A DNA stretch of 64,000 nt, taken from the NCBI GenBank assembly GCA_032158295.1, contig CM063246.1, forward strand, positions 16,279,168 through 16,343,167. Reading direction: 5' to 3'. Position numbers and translations under genes: made by a program. The DNA comes from Pycnopodia helianthoides. Its lineage: Eukaryota > Echinodermata > Asteroidea > Forcipulatida > Asteriidae. Shown here in pieces: positions 10,681 through 20,342 of the stretch. Positions within the stretch are counted from its first letter, which is position 1. Each line of letters begins with the position of its first letter. The notes beneath the pieces were generated by a model. The model was given only the letters and a program-made list of their open reading frames with translations. It made no database searches and was not told the origin of the DNA.

Positions 10681-12414
10681 AAAAAAAAGAACATGCTTTC
10701 ATTTCATTCAACTTATTTCTTAGAGACTGTGTTTACTGTGATTATATATGGTAAGGGTAGGTTAAACTTACGTTGTCTTAGTCAGTGATGTACACCTCCC
10801 CCTTTCTACTTTGTTGACATTTTTTGAGAAAGTTAAAATCAGTGGCAATAGAGAGATTTGAAGAGCTTCTAACCTAAGACCTCAGATACAAATACTTGTA
10901 TCTCCTGTACACAATTTGTAATGGCTGTAGACATGATGTATTTGACAGCTTAGTTGGAAGGACAAATGAATAGTATTAAAAACTGCAAACTAATTTGACT
11001 ACAGACACACATTTGCATACACACTTTGAAGAAATTGCAAAAAAATATATATATTTGATAAAGTTTAAGAAGAAAAAAAATTAAAAAGTATTCTCACAAT
11101 ATCCAAATATGAAATGACCCTTTCCTCAAAAAAGAGGACTTCACTTAACTAAGTTAAAACACAAAATTATTATTATTTTTTGTTATTAGTTGGTTTATTA
11201 AAACACAAAAACATTGCAGCCCAAGGGCTGAATTGTGTTCAATATACAAAAAAATACATCACAGATTAGAAAATTGCAAGACAAAATACAATAGACCAGA
11301 AAAGGCTAGATAAACATTAGCGATCAAGAAAAAATATATATAAATAAATATATAAATGAAAGATTTAAGAAATAAACAATAGCAAGATAAAAACTTTTAA
11401 ATGCACTAAGCCTGAGCATACATGTAAGTGTCATCTGTTTAACCCATAAGAGACCATATTTCTATATAACAATCACAATACGCCCAAACATCACTGATAT
11501 TGTCCCATTTAATAATTTAAAAAAATTGTTTCAGTAAAAATGTCAACAAACATAACATGAAACAGAAAATGCATTTTGTTTTTAAAAATTTGGATACTAA
11601 CGTAGGAGACATTGGAAAATGTCCTTTCTGGACAAGACTTTTATTTTGACCTCTTTGGATGAATAGAAGCAGGTCAAATCTTGCAGCCATTTAGTGCCCA
11701 CTTTGGACATTTTTGTACAAGCCCCTTGTGGCTTGGTCTCAAAATCTGTATTGTCCATGTTCAACTTCAATCTCCATAGTCAAGCTTACAAATGGTTGGA
11801 AAGAGAAAGTTTTATCTTTCCAATGGTGGTAAAATAAAATAAGATTCTATTAAACTCTTTCAAAATAGAGTGGACAGATTTGGAACGCCAAAACACCTCT
11901 GGATTACCAAATCTGCTTGTGTACACAAATTGTTTGAGTTTTCAGATCATATTTAGGAAAGTGTGATAAAGAACCATAACTTATCAACAATCTCTTTGAT
12001 TTTTGTATTATATGAAAGAGAATTTAATAAGCAAAACATTTGTCATTACTTATTTTGCTCTAAAATAAAACTGCATGGTAAGAAAAAACAAAAACTGCGG
12101 GGTAAGAATACAGTTTGTAAAATTGGACTCTGAAAATGGGTGCTGTTGTGTATTAGGATAATAATATTCAGTCCTGGAGTGGTCAGACAATTAGGTCCCC
12201 AGTGGTTGTTTATGTCAAGCAATTTGATAATGAGAGAACTAACATCAGCCTCAATCCAACTTATCTCTTGCCCATGGCTACGTACAGCTTTATAAATTAT
12301 ATTAATTTGTAAAGATCTGTTTTTGGATATTGTTTTCACACTTTATATTCTCTGACTTTATGAGTTAACATAAATGAAAGAGTTTATGGGTTGAACAAAG
12401 AAAAATTGACTAGA
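10681..12414. other. AT-rich DNA, no recognised gene
   Basis: This is very AT-rich intron DNA of the PH gene. I find no domain-bearing frame or clear repeat boundary. Confidence 0.45.
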
Positions 12415-12590
12415 GTGGGATTTGAACTAACGACCTCCGGATTAACGTGCTGGCGCTCTACTAATTAATTGAGATATCTAGCCCTATGTTGGCTGTCTCC
12501 CTATTGTGTCAATATATTTGTTTAGGGGTGCCAGTCAGAAGTCATACAACCATTAAGTGCCGTGTAGCCAGGGAACACACCAAAGTTTAA
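12415..12590 (-). repeat. tRNA-like SINE copy
   Basis: On the minus strand, about 12482-12415 reads like a tRNA body: an A-box-like ATCTCAATT with TAGTAGAGCGC, then GGTCGTTAGTTCAAATCCC, which resembles a Pol III B box. The anticodon arm does not pair well, so it is not a working tRNA gene. A second copy, including its non-tRNA flank (GTCAGAAG, then TGTAGCCA, then AAGTTTA), is at 38735-38865. That shared flank makes a SINE more likely than a single decayed tRNA. Confidence 0.6.
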
Positions 12591-12887
12591 CCAGAGGCCT
12601 GCCACTCAAAAACCTACAGCAGACCAACATCTGTAACCAGTGGCGTACCACCAGAGGCCTGCCACTCAAAAACCTACAGCAGACCAACATCTGTAACCAG
12701 TGGCGTACCACCAGAGGCCTGCCACTCAAAAACCTACAGCAGACCAACATCTGTAACCAGTGGCGTACCACCAGAGGCCTGCCACTCAAAAACCTACAGG
12801 GGACCAACACCGACAAACCAGTGGCGTACCACCAGAGGCCTGCCACTCAAAAACCTACAGGGGACCAACACCGACAAACCAGTGGCG
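12591..12887. repeat. 60-bp tandem array, about five copies
   Basis: The unit starts CCAGAGGCCTGCCACTCAAA and ends CAGTGGCGTACCA. Copies begin at 12591, 12651, 12711, 12771 and 12832. The first three are identical; the last two share AGGGGACCAACACCGACAAA and are 61 bp or truncated. Because 60 is a multiple of three, long frames stay open on both strands, so the open frames are not evidence for a gene. Confidence 0.95.
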
Positions 12888-13423
12888 AATATTCTTTTTA
12901 CTTCAACTTTATGTTTCACCAGAAGAATAGGTCAAATTGGGTCATTTCACTGCAACTTTTATGAGGAAAGTTAAGCCCTTTCATATGACGAATAGATCAT
13001 TGAGATAGCTTATTTAATACCGTATATTAAAGATCTACTTCAGCAATAACTGCGAAATAAAACAAATTGCTGAATCTTATACATAATGTTATTAAGTATT
13101 CTGACCTTGTAGATTTGGATTGTTTTAAACATATTTTTTTTTCGTAATTTTAACCGGAAAAAATAATCCGATCTTAGGGTTTTTAAAAACTCGCGCGCTT
13201 CCATGGCTCCCTCCATAGGCACCATGCATGTCTCATACTGAAGCACGTGTATTTACGCGCACCACGAACCAACTATAAGATACGTGGGCGAACCAGCGAA
13301 TGATGACGTACTTGTAAGAAAGGGGAAACCAGGAAGTAGCGATGTGTTGTGTTTACACGGTAACTATGTGTGATGATCTCATTATTCGAATACATTCACC
13401 AAGTTAAGACGTGAGAATTGACC
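12888..13423. other. No recognised gene
   Basis: AT-rich DNA leads up to the THAP-like remnant. Nothing else was recognised. Confidence 0.4.
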
Positions 13424-13758
13424 ATGCCGAACTCATGTTCTGTTGGTGGATGTACTCGGAACGCAGATAGGAACCCAGATGTGAGTTTTTATTTCGATTC
13501 CCAAGAGATCCTGTCCAGAGAAGGGAATGGGTGCGTTCCGTGACCAACACAGGGTTTCAGTTTCACGGTGACAAAATGGACCATGATTTGCAGTGCCCAT
13601 TTTACGGAAGACTGTCGGGTTGCAACATCGCAACTAAAGAGAGTTTTGGATTAAAAAGCTATAACAGGCTTAAGCCAGGTTCAATCCCAACCATGAAAGC
13701 CCCATCTGCAGTGCCATCATCTTTTCAAACAGAGAGTATAACAGGCACAGCCAAATGA
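13424..13758 (+). pseudogene. THAP zinc-finger remnant with frameshifts
   Basis: The start MPNSCSVGGCTRNADRNPD is the C-x4-C beginning of a THAP (C2CH) DNA-binding domain. The next parts appear in other frames: RFPRDPVQRREWVRSVTN from about 13493, a C-S-A-H-F block at about 13593 that supplies the second Cys/His pair, and NRLKPGSIPTM (the usual Leu-Lys-x-x-Ala-x-Pro-Thr end) near 13670. At least three small indels separate them. THAP domains bind DNA in host regulators and in P-element-like transposases. No transposase body is seen downstream. This is a dead copy, distinct from the intact THAP exon at 42044. Confidence 0.78.
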
Positions 13759-14025
13759 AACTAAGCGATTCAGCCAACACTCGTCTGGCATGTCATTTAA
13801 GAAAAGAGAGAAAAGCTGGGTAAGCAACTTTTAAGTTCTAAAACTAAGTTCTATGAGTATATAGTTGATATTTTACCATCGTTTCTTTTCATTTCAAAAC
13901 ATGCACTTCTCGCAAGAGATTTCAAACTCAATAGTAGGGCTACCACAACCATCAACAATTTTCCTTTTCACTCGATGTGATTGTGAGCATGATTCGAGTT
14001 TGAAGTTTAGGAAAGTTTGTAACTA

Positions 14026-14241
14026 CAATCCCGGCCAAAATGCTTGGGCCACCCGTTCCTATAACGTTACAATAACCATACAATAACCATTCCCTGTCTC
14101 ACAATAAACATTCTCTCCCCTGTCCCCTCCCCCGTCCCCCGTCCCCCCGCTCAATGTTGTCTGGAACGCAGAAGACCGTGCAACAATGTGATTCAACATT
14201 GAAAGGGGGCAGGGGGGCCCAACGAGATATGGCCGGGATTG
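14026..14241. mobile_element. 216-bp inverted-repeat unit, copy 1
   Basis: The unit starts CAATCCCGGCCA and ends TGGCCGGGATTG, a perfect 12-bp inverted repeat. Inside are a C-rich tract and a word pair built on CAACATTG. The left flank is TA and the right flank TC. A copy of about 98 percent identity by eye is at 21805-22020. The following 14242-14410 is also repeated near copy 2, but in the opposite orientation. The element looks like a non-autonomous DNA transposon; the superfamily is unproven. Confidence 0.82.
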
Positions 14242-14500
14242 TCTGAAATTTTTTAAGCGTGAATTTTTGGGTTAAACATTACAAAATAAGGCTTTAAAAT
14301 GACTATGAATGTCCAAAGACAGTGATTGCCATTCATCGCTGAGTAGAGCGTTAAAACAAAATTCAAATCAGCAAGGATGTTTTTGTGGGGGGGGGGGGAG
14401 CCGGGGAGGGGGGAGGGCCTGACTATGATTGTGCTTTGACAGTAAATGACTATTTCTTGCCGAGTAGAGCGTTTGAACACAAAAGAACACACACAGGCAA
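14242..14500. repeat. Flanking repeat shared with the 21.6-kb locus, inverted there
   Basis: Words such as TCTGAAATT, ACAAAATAAGGCTTT, ATGAATGTCC, GCTGAGTAG and AGCAAGGATGTTTTTGTG with a G run occur here in plus order. They occur in reverse-complement order at 21650-21804. The block is therefore part of a larger repeat that surrounds the 216-bp unit. Confidence 0.7.
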
Positions 14501-15593
14501 CATTTTTGTTGTTGAAATTTGTGTAATTTGTTTTTTGGGGGGTGGTATTATTTTGTGAGCATTAATACAAAATAAGTAATAAGAGAATAGAAACAATGGG
14601 ATTGAAAAATGAAAGAATGGTTATAAGCAATGAACATTCATTGTTTGTCGAGGAAGGTGATAAAAATAAGAGAGAAAAAAAAGAGCATTTTGTCTCTCCT
14701 GAACTCCATTTAGGTTCAAGACATTTGACTTCTTAAGCGTATCTCTTAACCATTACACCATGTGAGTCACACAGTGATGCTTACGATTCATAGACTTGAT
14801 TTCAAGTCTGAGATCGCGGTTATTCCTCTGTATCAGGCACGAGAAACGCCCCCACAGATAAGCTATCATGGGCCAATCTAACAATGTGCGCTATTTGGCC
14901 CAATAATGTATTGGCTATCAAGTAGACTAAAAGCCACGATTGCAGGCTTGAAACCAAGTCTACACGGTTTACCGTAGTAGAGTAAATAAAGAGATTTCAT
15001 AAATTTCTTTTCTATTTTGGTTTTGAGGGTTAACCGTTTGATTTTCTGCCAAATAACCGAATGAGGTCGTTCAAAAGAATATGAACAGGTTATGTGTTGT
15101 TTGTGGACTGTAATGCCCTTTTCGTGTTGAACAAAAACCTTTTTTGACGTAAGTTACAAGCAAACGTGCCATGGTGAATCGTGTGGTGAACCGTCAGACA
15201 TGCACGCAACAAGAAATTTTGGACATGTATTTTTGGCGCAGGCGCAAGGTGGTCATGCCAGGAATCGTCATTGTAACGCCTCAGAGTGAATAGGCAATGG
15301 GGTTAATTCTATCCGGACGGGTTATTTTGGGAGCGACACCGGTGTTAATTTGTGTTATTTTATGACATTCATACCCAACACACAAAATGTAGAGTTTGAT
15401 ATAAAGAAATATATACTTCGAAGAAACGAAATATTTCACAAGAACCAACCCAAGTGAAATTCTTAATTTAGGTTTCCCCGATGAATATAGTCATGTTTTA
15501 TTTGTGAAAGCGAGTCAAAGTCATGTCAAGGAGTCCATTTACAGTGAGCATGATTAATGATTAGTGAGCACGAGAAATGCAGTCGTAAAATCT
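14500..15593. other. No recognised gene
   Basis: Nothing with a domain is seen. A weak tRNA-like stretch on the minus strand near 14770-14705 (GTGTAATGGTTAAGAG) could be another SINE fragment. Confidence 0.4.
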
Positions 15594-15717
15594 TTTGCTT
15601 AGCGCCAAAGAGAGGGTAATAAAGTTACGTCTAACACAATGCACGCTCTGTACGATTTGCTTAGCGCCAAACAGAGGGTAATAAAGTTACGAATAACACA
15701 ATGCACGCTCTGTACGA
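15594..15717. repeat. 62-bp direct duplication upstream of the Rep-like gene
   Basis: The unit TTTGCTTAGCGCCAAA and the bases after it, through ATGCACGCTCTGTACGA, occurs at 15594-15655 and 15656-15717 with four base differences. It ends 53 bp before the ATG of the Rep-like gene, so it lies where a promoter or a replication or cleavage site could be. Confidence 0.9.
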
Positions 15718-15770
15718 CGAATAAGGTATCACATGACACACAGTTGCTTTATCTACTGTATTTGGTCAAG

Positions 15771-16412
15771 ATGGAAGACCCTTCCCTTGGACCCCGTCAA
15801 ATGCGACAAGTCTACTTAATAACATACAGTCAAGCAAATGAGGCCCTAATTTCATCTCGCCAACAATTTGCCCAAGTTGTTGTGAAAGCCTTCGACCCAC
15901 CAATGGAGAATGGCCCAGAAATGGTGGCACAGTGGGTATGTTCACAGGAGACCCATTTGGATGGGGGACTCCATTACCACATGGCGGTGAAACTGCACCG
16001 GGTTCAGCGATGGCTGAAGATCCGAAATGTGTTGGAGCAAGAGAACGGCATAAGGGTTAACTTTTCCTCCAATCACTCCAACTATTACAGTGCTTGGAGG
16101 TATGTCACAAAAGAAGACGTAGCATATTGCCAATCCGAAGACCATCCAGATTTGATGAACGCTTTGCCCCCCAGAACTGCCCATGCCTCCCAAGCACGAG
16201 CCGATGAGCAGGAAGAAGGCCGCATGCCCGCGAAGAGGAAAAAGAAAACAAGATTGACAGCATTCGAAGTTTCACAAGTTGCAGTCTCAAGAGGCATCAA
16301 GAGTCGTGTGCAGCTGATGGCCTTCGCCAATCAACAGAAAACGGATGGAAAAACTGACTTGGCCGAGTTCATCATCAATAGGGGGCAAAAGGTTGTGGAG
16401 CATGGTATACAG
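15771..16412 (+). CDS. Rep-like protein, exon 1: HUH endonuclease domain
   Basis: The exon is 214 codons from ATG at 15771 (first words MEDPSLGPRQMRQVYLITYS), open to a donor CAG/GTACAC after 16412. Three rolling-circle Rep motifs are in the right order: motif I VYLITYSQA (about residue 14), motif II GGLHYHMAVKL (H-x-H metal site, about residue 66), and motif III AWRYVTKED with the catalytic Tyr of Y-x-x-K (about residue 105). A basic patch (PAKRKKKTR, about residue 154) may be a nuclear signal. HUH enzymes nick single-stranded DNA and stay bound through Tyr. Exon 2 adds a helicase. The closest fold is that of CRESS-DNA or parvovirus-type Rep; whether this is an old viral copy, a transposon or a host gene is not decided. 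Confidence 0.82.
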
Positions 16413-18334
16413 GTACACATAATAATGATTTTATCTCTTTTCCTGTCATCCCTCCTGATTTCCTCCACTCAACATTCATGCCCCCTCCCCCTATATAAAC
16501 TTGAGCCATTGTGTACTTATTTTTTTGTCGCTCTATTTCTGCCCCTTATTTTTTATTATTGCATGACCCACGCCACAAAGTAAGAGAAACTTCAATAAAG
16601 TAACAGTCATAACTAGGAATCGTAAAAGACAGCGTGTAACGTTGAACATAATTTTGTCAAATATAACTTTCCTATACAATCCAAGACTTTGGACGTTCTC
16701 TTTTTCAAGTTTTCACCAGCAGAGCGCGTGCTCAGACCTACGCGCACAATACTGAGCATGTACGCCCACGCTCAGAGCCGGCAACCCATTTCGGGTTTTG
16801 TTGAGGTGTTCATGCAGCAGTTTTTCTTCTTCTGACTGGGCTTTGTCCACAAAAAAACGCATAGTTGCGGGGCCTATGTCAACATGAAACTTTACATGTA
16901 GGTAGATTGCAACCAGCAGATGATACAGAGGTTGTGGCGTCATGATGACGTCATCGGGTATCAAATTACAAGCAAATTTAAGTTCAAAAAGTGACATTAG
17001 GCCAATGCCTGTATGTCTCTGAATATTATAGCCACAATATTCATATTTGGGCATATGATAGATCTAGACATGGGCAATCTTTGAAAAGTTAACACCAAAA
17101 TCGTATGACCTTTACTTCCGGGTCGTTACCCTGGGTCGAAGTTTGCCTTTGGGTTTTTTTCTTGAAAAAAATCACTTTTGGGCTTATTTACAGCATAACT
17201 CAAGATTGAAATTGAATTGAACATTGAAACTCATCAGGCATTTGAACCCTAACATCAAGACAACACAAACTTGATGATGTCATGATGACGTCATCAGGTT
17301 TTGAATTACAATAAATCAAAGTTTAATATTTGTAAAAAATCATAACTCGTGAACCGCATGTTTGATTTTTACAATCGACACATCATCGGACAGATCGCTG
17401 AACGTTTAACAAACCTTACACAAAACTTGACCCCATTTGACCTTACCTTCCGGTTCAAATCGGAAGTTGAAAATTTCAAAAATTCATATCTCAAAAACTA
17501 CTTTTACTTCAGTCACAATTTTTACATCAGGTTGTAGGTCCTTGAGCTTTCTCAAACTTTTGCACAGAAATAGTATCAATTTGACCTTAACTTCCGGTCG
17601 AAATCATACGTTAAAGCCCACGAGTGTGATTGCCCGCGTTTAAACTGTGTATAGTGCTAAAGCACTGTGGCTAGCTGTTCCGCTCTACTGATCACAGGGG
17701 GCAAAGTCCATTTGGCATTAGGCTATGCATAGAGCAAGATTGTATGGGCTGTGTTGGTCAAATCCAAATGTGACCATTTTTGCCAGATAACAAAAGACAC
17801 ACTTCGCAAGATCACGCAACCTTCAAACTCCGCACCTAGTTAGCTCTTCACCTGTAGAAGACACCGCTTTCTTGGCGTCATAATGACGTCATCATGTGTT
17901 CAATTAAATTGAATAAAGTTTAATATTTGAAAAATTCTTAACTTATGAACCGTGCATGGATTTTTACAATCCGTACATCATCGGAGAAGTCTTCCAAAAA
18001 TAAACAAACGCTACACAAGGTGTGACCTCAATTGACCTTGACTTCCGTTTGAAAGCGGAAGTTAAGTATTACTGTTTGCATTTATTTCCTGTGTAATAAA
18101 TGTACTTTCCGTGAAATTTCAAAAGCTATCAACAATCTTTTCAACGATTTAATTAAACACTGACCCCTTTGATAGCCGAACACCTCAGTGTTTGTTTGTA
18201 CAAACACTTAAGCTCTAGTTTTCTTTTCTTCTTTGTTAGTTAGTGTGAATTATTTAATGCCACGTTATTGAGTCAAGTAATTTGGAATTTTTGGTTATCA
18301 CCCTAACTTTTCTTTGCTTTGTTTTTCTTGCCAG
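16413..18334 (+). other. Phase-0 intron of the Rep-like gene, holding a Helitron-like repeat
   Basis: The donor is CAG/GTACAC at 16413; the acceptor follows a pyrimidine-rich tract ending CTTGCCAG at 18334. Both exons are in phase 0 at the junction. Most of the intron (about 16700-18218) is a copy of the dispersed CRE-bearing repeat described separately. Splicing is inferred from borders and domain continuity. Confidence 0.7.
16700..18218 (+). mobile_element. Helitron-like non-autonomous repeat, copy A
   Basis: The right end carries GTGTTTGTTTGTACAAACAC (18188-18207), an 8-bp stem with a 4-base loop. Seven bases later comes CTAG (18215-18218), followed by T. That is the 3' signature of Helitrons: hairpin, then CTRR, inserted before T. 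The copy contains four TGACGTCA palindromes or near copies (about 16946, 17286, 17884 and relatives) and the repeated ACTTCCGG-type words. The 5' end (expected TC) was not fixed. No helicase is encoded. Confidence 0.65.
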
Positions 18335-18999
18335 GACGGATGGGAGATGGAAAAGGCACAGGAAACTTTGGAGCGTTCCAAGAAGAGCAGACTTGAACTC
18401 CTGCATGAGGCGTCGTTAAGCGATTGCATGTGTGGAGGTCAATGGAGAGTATGCGCCAAGGAAATCCTCCGAAACAACCGGCTTCTTTCTCTGAAGCATG
18501 CAGAGAACTTCTGGAGAAAGGCCGTGGCAAGTACCGGAACATCATGGTTATTGGCCCTGCCAACTGCGGGAAGACGTTCCTCCTCAATCCCCTGAACTTA
18601 CTATACAAAACATTCTCAAACCCTGCAAGTTCAACATTCGCTTGGGTCGGTGCCGAGAAATCGGAGGTGATTTTTTTAAATGACTTTAGATGGTCACCAT
18701 CCGTTCTGCCATGGCATGATATGCTACTGCTTTTAGAGGGCCAGGTCGTCCACTTGCCAGCACCCAAATCCCACTATGCCAGCGACCCTGTTTTTGACTC
18801 TGACTGTCCAATCTTTGCTACTGGAAAGCATCAGCTCGTGTTTGTCCGCGGGGGCGCAGTAGACGACAGAGAGACAGAAATGATGGCAGCGAGATGGCGG
18901 CTCTTCACCTTCTTCTACCAGATTGCCGAACAGGAACAAAAAAACGTCCCATCATGTGTACATTGTTTTGCCAGACTTATCCAGGGCAACGGAAACTAA
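18335..18999 (+). pseudogene. Rep-like protein, exon 2: SF3-type helicase domain with one frameshift
   Basis: After the acceptor the frame continues DGWEMEKAQETLERSKKSR to CAKEILRNNRL near 18484. The continuing homology then lies one frame over: SFSEACRELLEKGRGKYRN, followed by the Walker A loop GPANCGKTFLL (about 18553), a Walker B-like EVIFLNDFRW (about 18665), and PIFATGK in the motif C position (about 18810). The frame ends in TAA at 18999. These motifs and spacing fit an SF3-type ATPase as in viral Rep proteins, which unwinds DNA for rolling-circle replication. One small indel at about 18484-18495 breaks the frame, so the gene is scored as broken unless the base is a sequencing error. 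The C-terminal Cys pair (CVHC) is kept. Confidence 0.8.
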
Positions 19000-19201
19000 A
19001 TAAACCATTTGTTTATTAAACTACCAACAATTAATCCAATTCCCAAGTTTGCTGTTTTTCCAAAAAACATCAGTAAACAGATATTAGTCTCAAGAAAATT
19101 TCACACGAAACGAGTTTGTTCTGCACTTCTCTCTTTATTTTAGATTGTCATACTTTTGGCCGTCTTGGTTGAACAATAAATACAGTATTGAGAGCTGCTC
19201 A

Positions 19202-19887
19202 CACTATGAAAATCTTCGTCTTGAAAATGGAGTGAAATCCCTTTTCTCCTTGAAATTGTTAATTCTCCCTTTTCACCTTGTTTTCATGGAGTTCTTTTCT
19301 AACTAGCCAGAGCCTAAGTGTTTCACGTTGTTTTCACTTTGCTGTACTGCTGAAAACAGCCCAAGGCTATTTTGGGTGTCTGTATAAAGTGTGGTTTAAT
19401 TCAAGGAGTATTCACCAAGTTTTCAAGGTGTCCTTGGTATGAATACAACTGGATAGATTACTGTTTAATGAGGGGAAGTCAACCTGATATGGTTTATTGG
19501 TCAGCCATTTGGGTTCACCTTGTTTCAGGTCATCAGTATACTGGTCAGCACAGTGTGCATAGACTAATAATTACATTTTGGAGTAGAGCACATAGCATGG
19601 CTAATCACCCCCATGAGACTATGGAGTGGGGGGAAGTGGGAAAATGACATTCCAGAGAATTATCTACCAATTAAAGAGTTCTAGGCTCTGATGCAGAGCA
19701 TTCCGTGAAATCAGGGTGAAATTCATTCAGGCCAGTAAATGGTCTGGAGACTCTTTTTTCAAGGTGGTTTAAGGGAACTGCAATTCCCTTAAAGCATGGT
19801 GAAAGAGAAGAAACTCCTTGAATTTCAGCCAAATCCTGCACTTCACTGAGATTTCACCGTGGTTTCACAGCAAAGATTTTCATAGTG
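19202..19887. mobile_element. CACTA-like MITE, 686 bp
   Basis: The left end is CACTATGAAAATCTT and the right end its reverse complement (15 bp). Both are flanked by TCA (19199-19201 and 19888-19890). CACT-starting termini with 3-bp duplications are the mark of CACTA/EnSpm elements. Words such as CCTTTTCACC, TTTCACCGTG and CTCCTTGAA recur within. No transposase is encoded, so it is non-autonomous. Confidence 0.75.
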
Positions 19888-20026
19888 TCATATGCACAGT
19901 AATAATCCTATCATAGATTTTTCAAACTGATATTCACTCCCCCCCCCCCCGTTACCTGACTCCACCGGTCAAAAGCCTTAGTTCAAAATTATCATTCTTA
20001 CAATAGTCTGACTCGTTTATTTTGTA

Positions 20027-20342
20027 AAAAATACTTCCACTGAATGATCTGTGTCTCGATTTATTGTAACCATTACATTCATTAATATTTTACTTTGAAT
20101 GGGACAAACCAAAAAATATGGCATCCACAAGGTAACTATATAAACATAGAATTAGGTTACTGTCTTGTACTTTCAAGAAGAAATAAAATATTATTTTTTT
20201 TTGTCAGAAGTACTTCCAATGAATCTGTGCCTTGAATTATTTTTACCATTACATTGATTAATCTGTTACTTTGAATTAGACAACAAAAGTATGGCATCCC
20301 CCATGGTAATTATTCAAACATTCAATCATGCTACCGTCTTGC
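20027..20342. repeat. Imperfect tandem duplication of about 180 bp, 3' of the Tc1 transposase
   Basis: The series ACTTCCA, TGAAT, ATCTGTG, ACCATTACATT, ATTAAT, TTACTTTGAAT, TATGGCATCC, GGTAA, TACTGTCTTG occurs at 20031-20176 and again, diverged, at 20211-20341. It directly abuts the transposase stop codon and probably belongs to the element's 3' end. Confidence 0.75.

Noticed and set aside
12415..12482. A functional tRNA gene
   Set aside because: A and B boxes are recognisable but the anticodon stem does not pair, and a second copy with the same flank exists, so a SINE fits better.
12591..12887. CRISPR array
   Set aside because: The repeats are contiguous without unique spacers, and the genome is eukaryotic.
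12553..12964. Long open frames on both strands with 20-residue repeats
   Set aside because: They follow from a 60-bp tandem unit without stops; both strands are open equally and no start or splice context supports a protein.
15771..18999. The Rep-like gene as the transposase of the Helitron-like repeat in its intron
   Set aside because: Helitron enzymes carry a Pif1-like SF1 helicase; this gene has an SF3-type Walker A/B arrangement.
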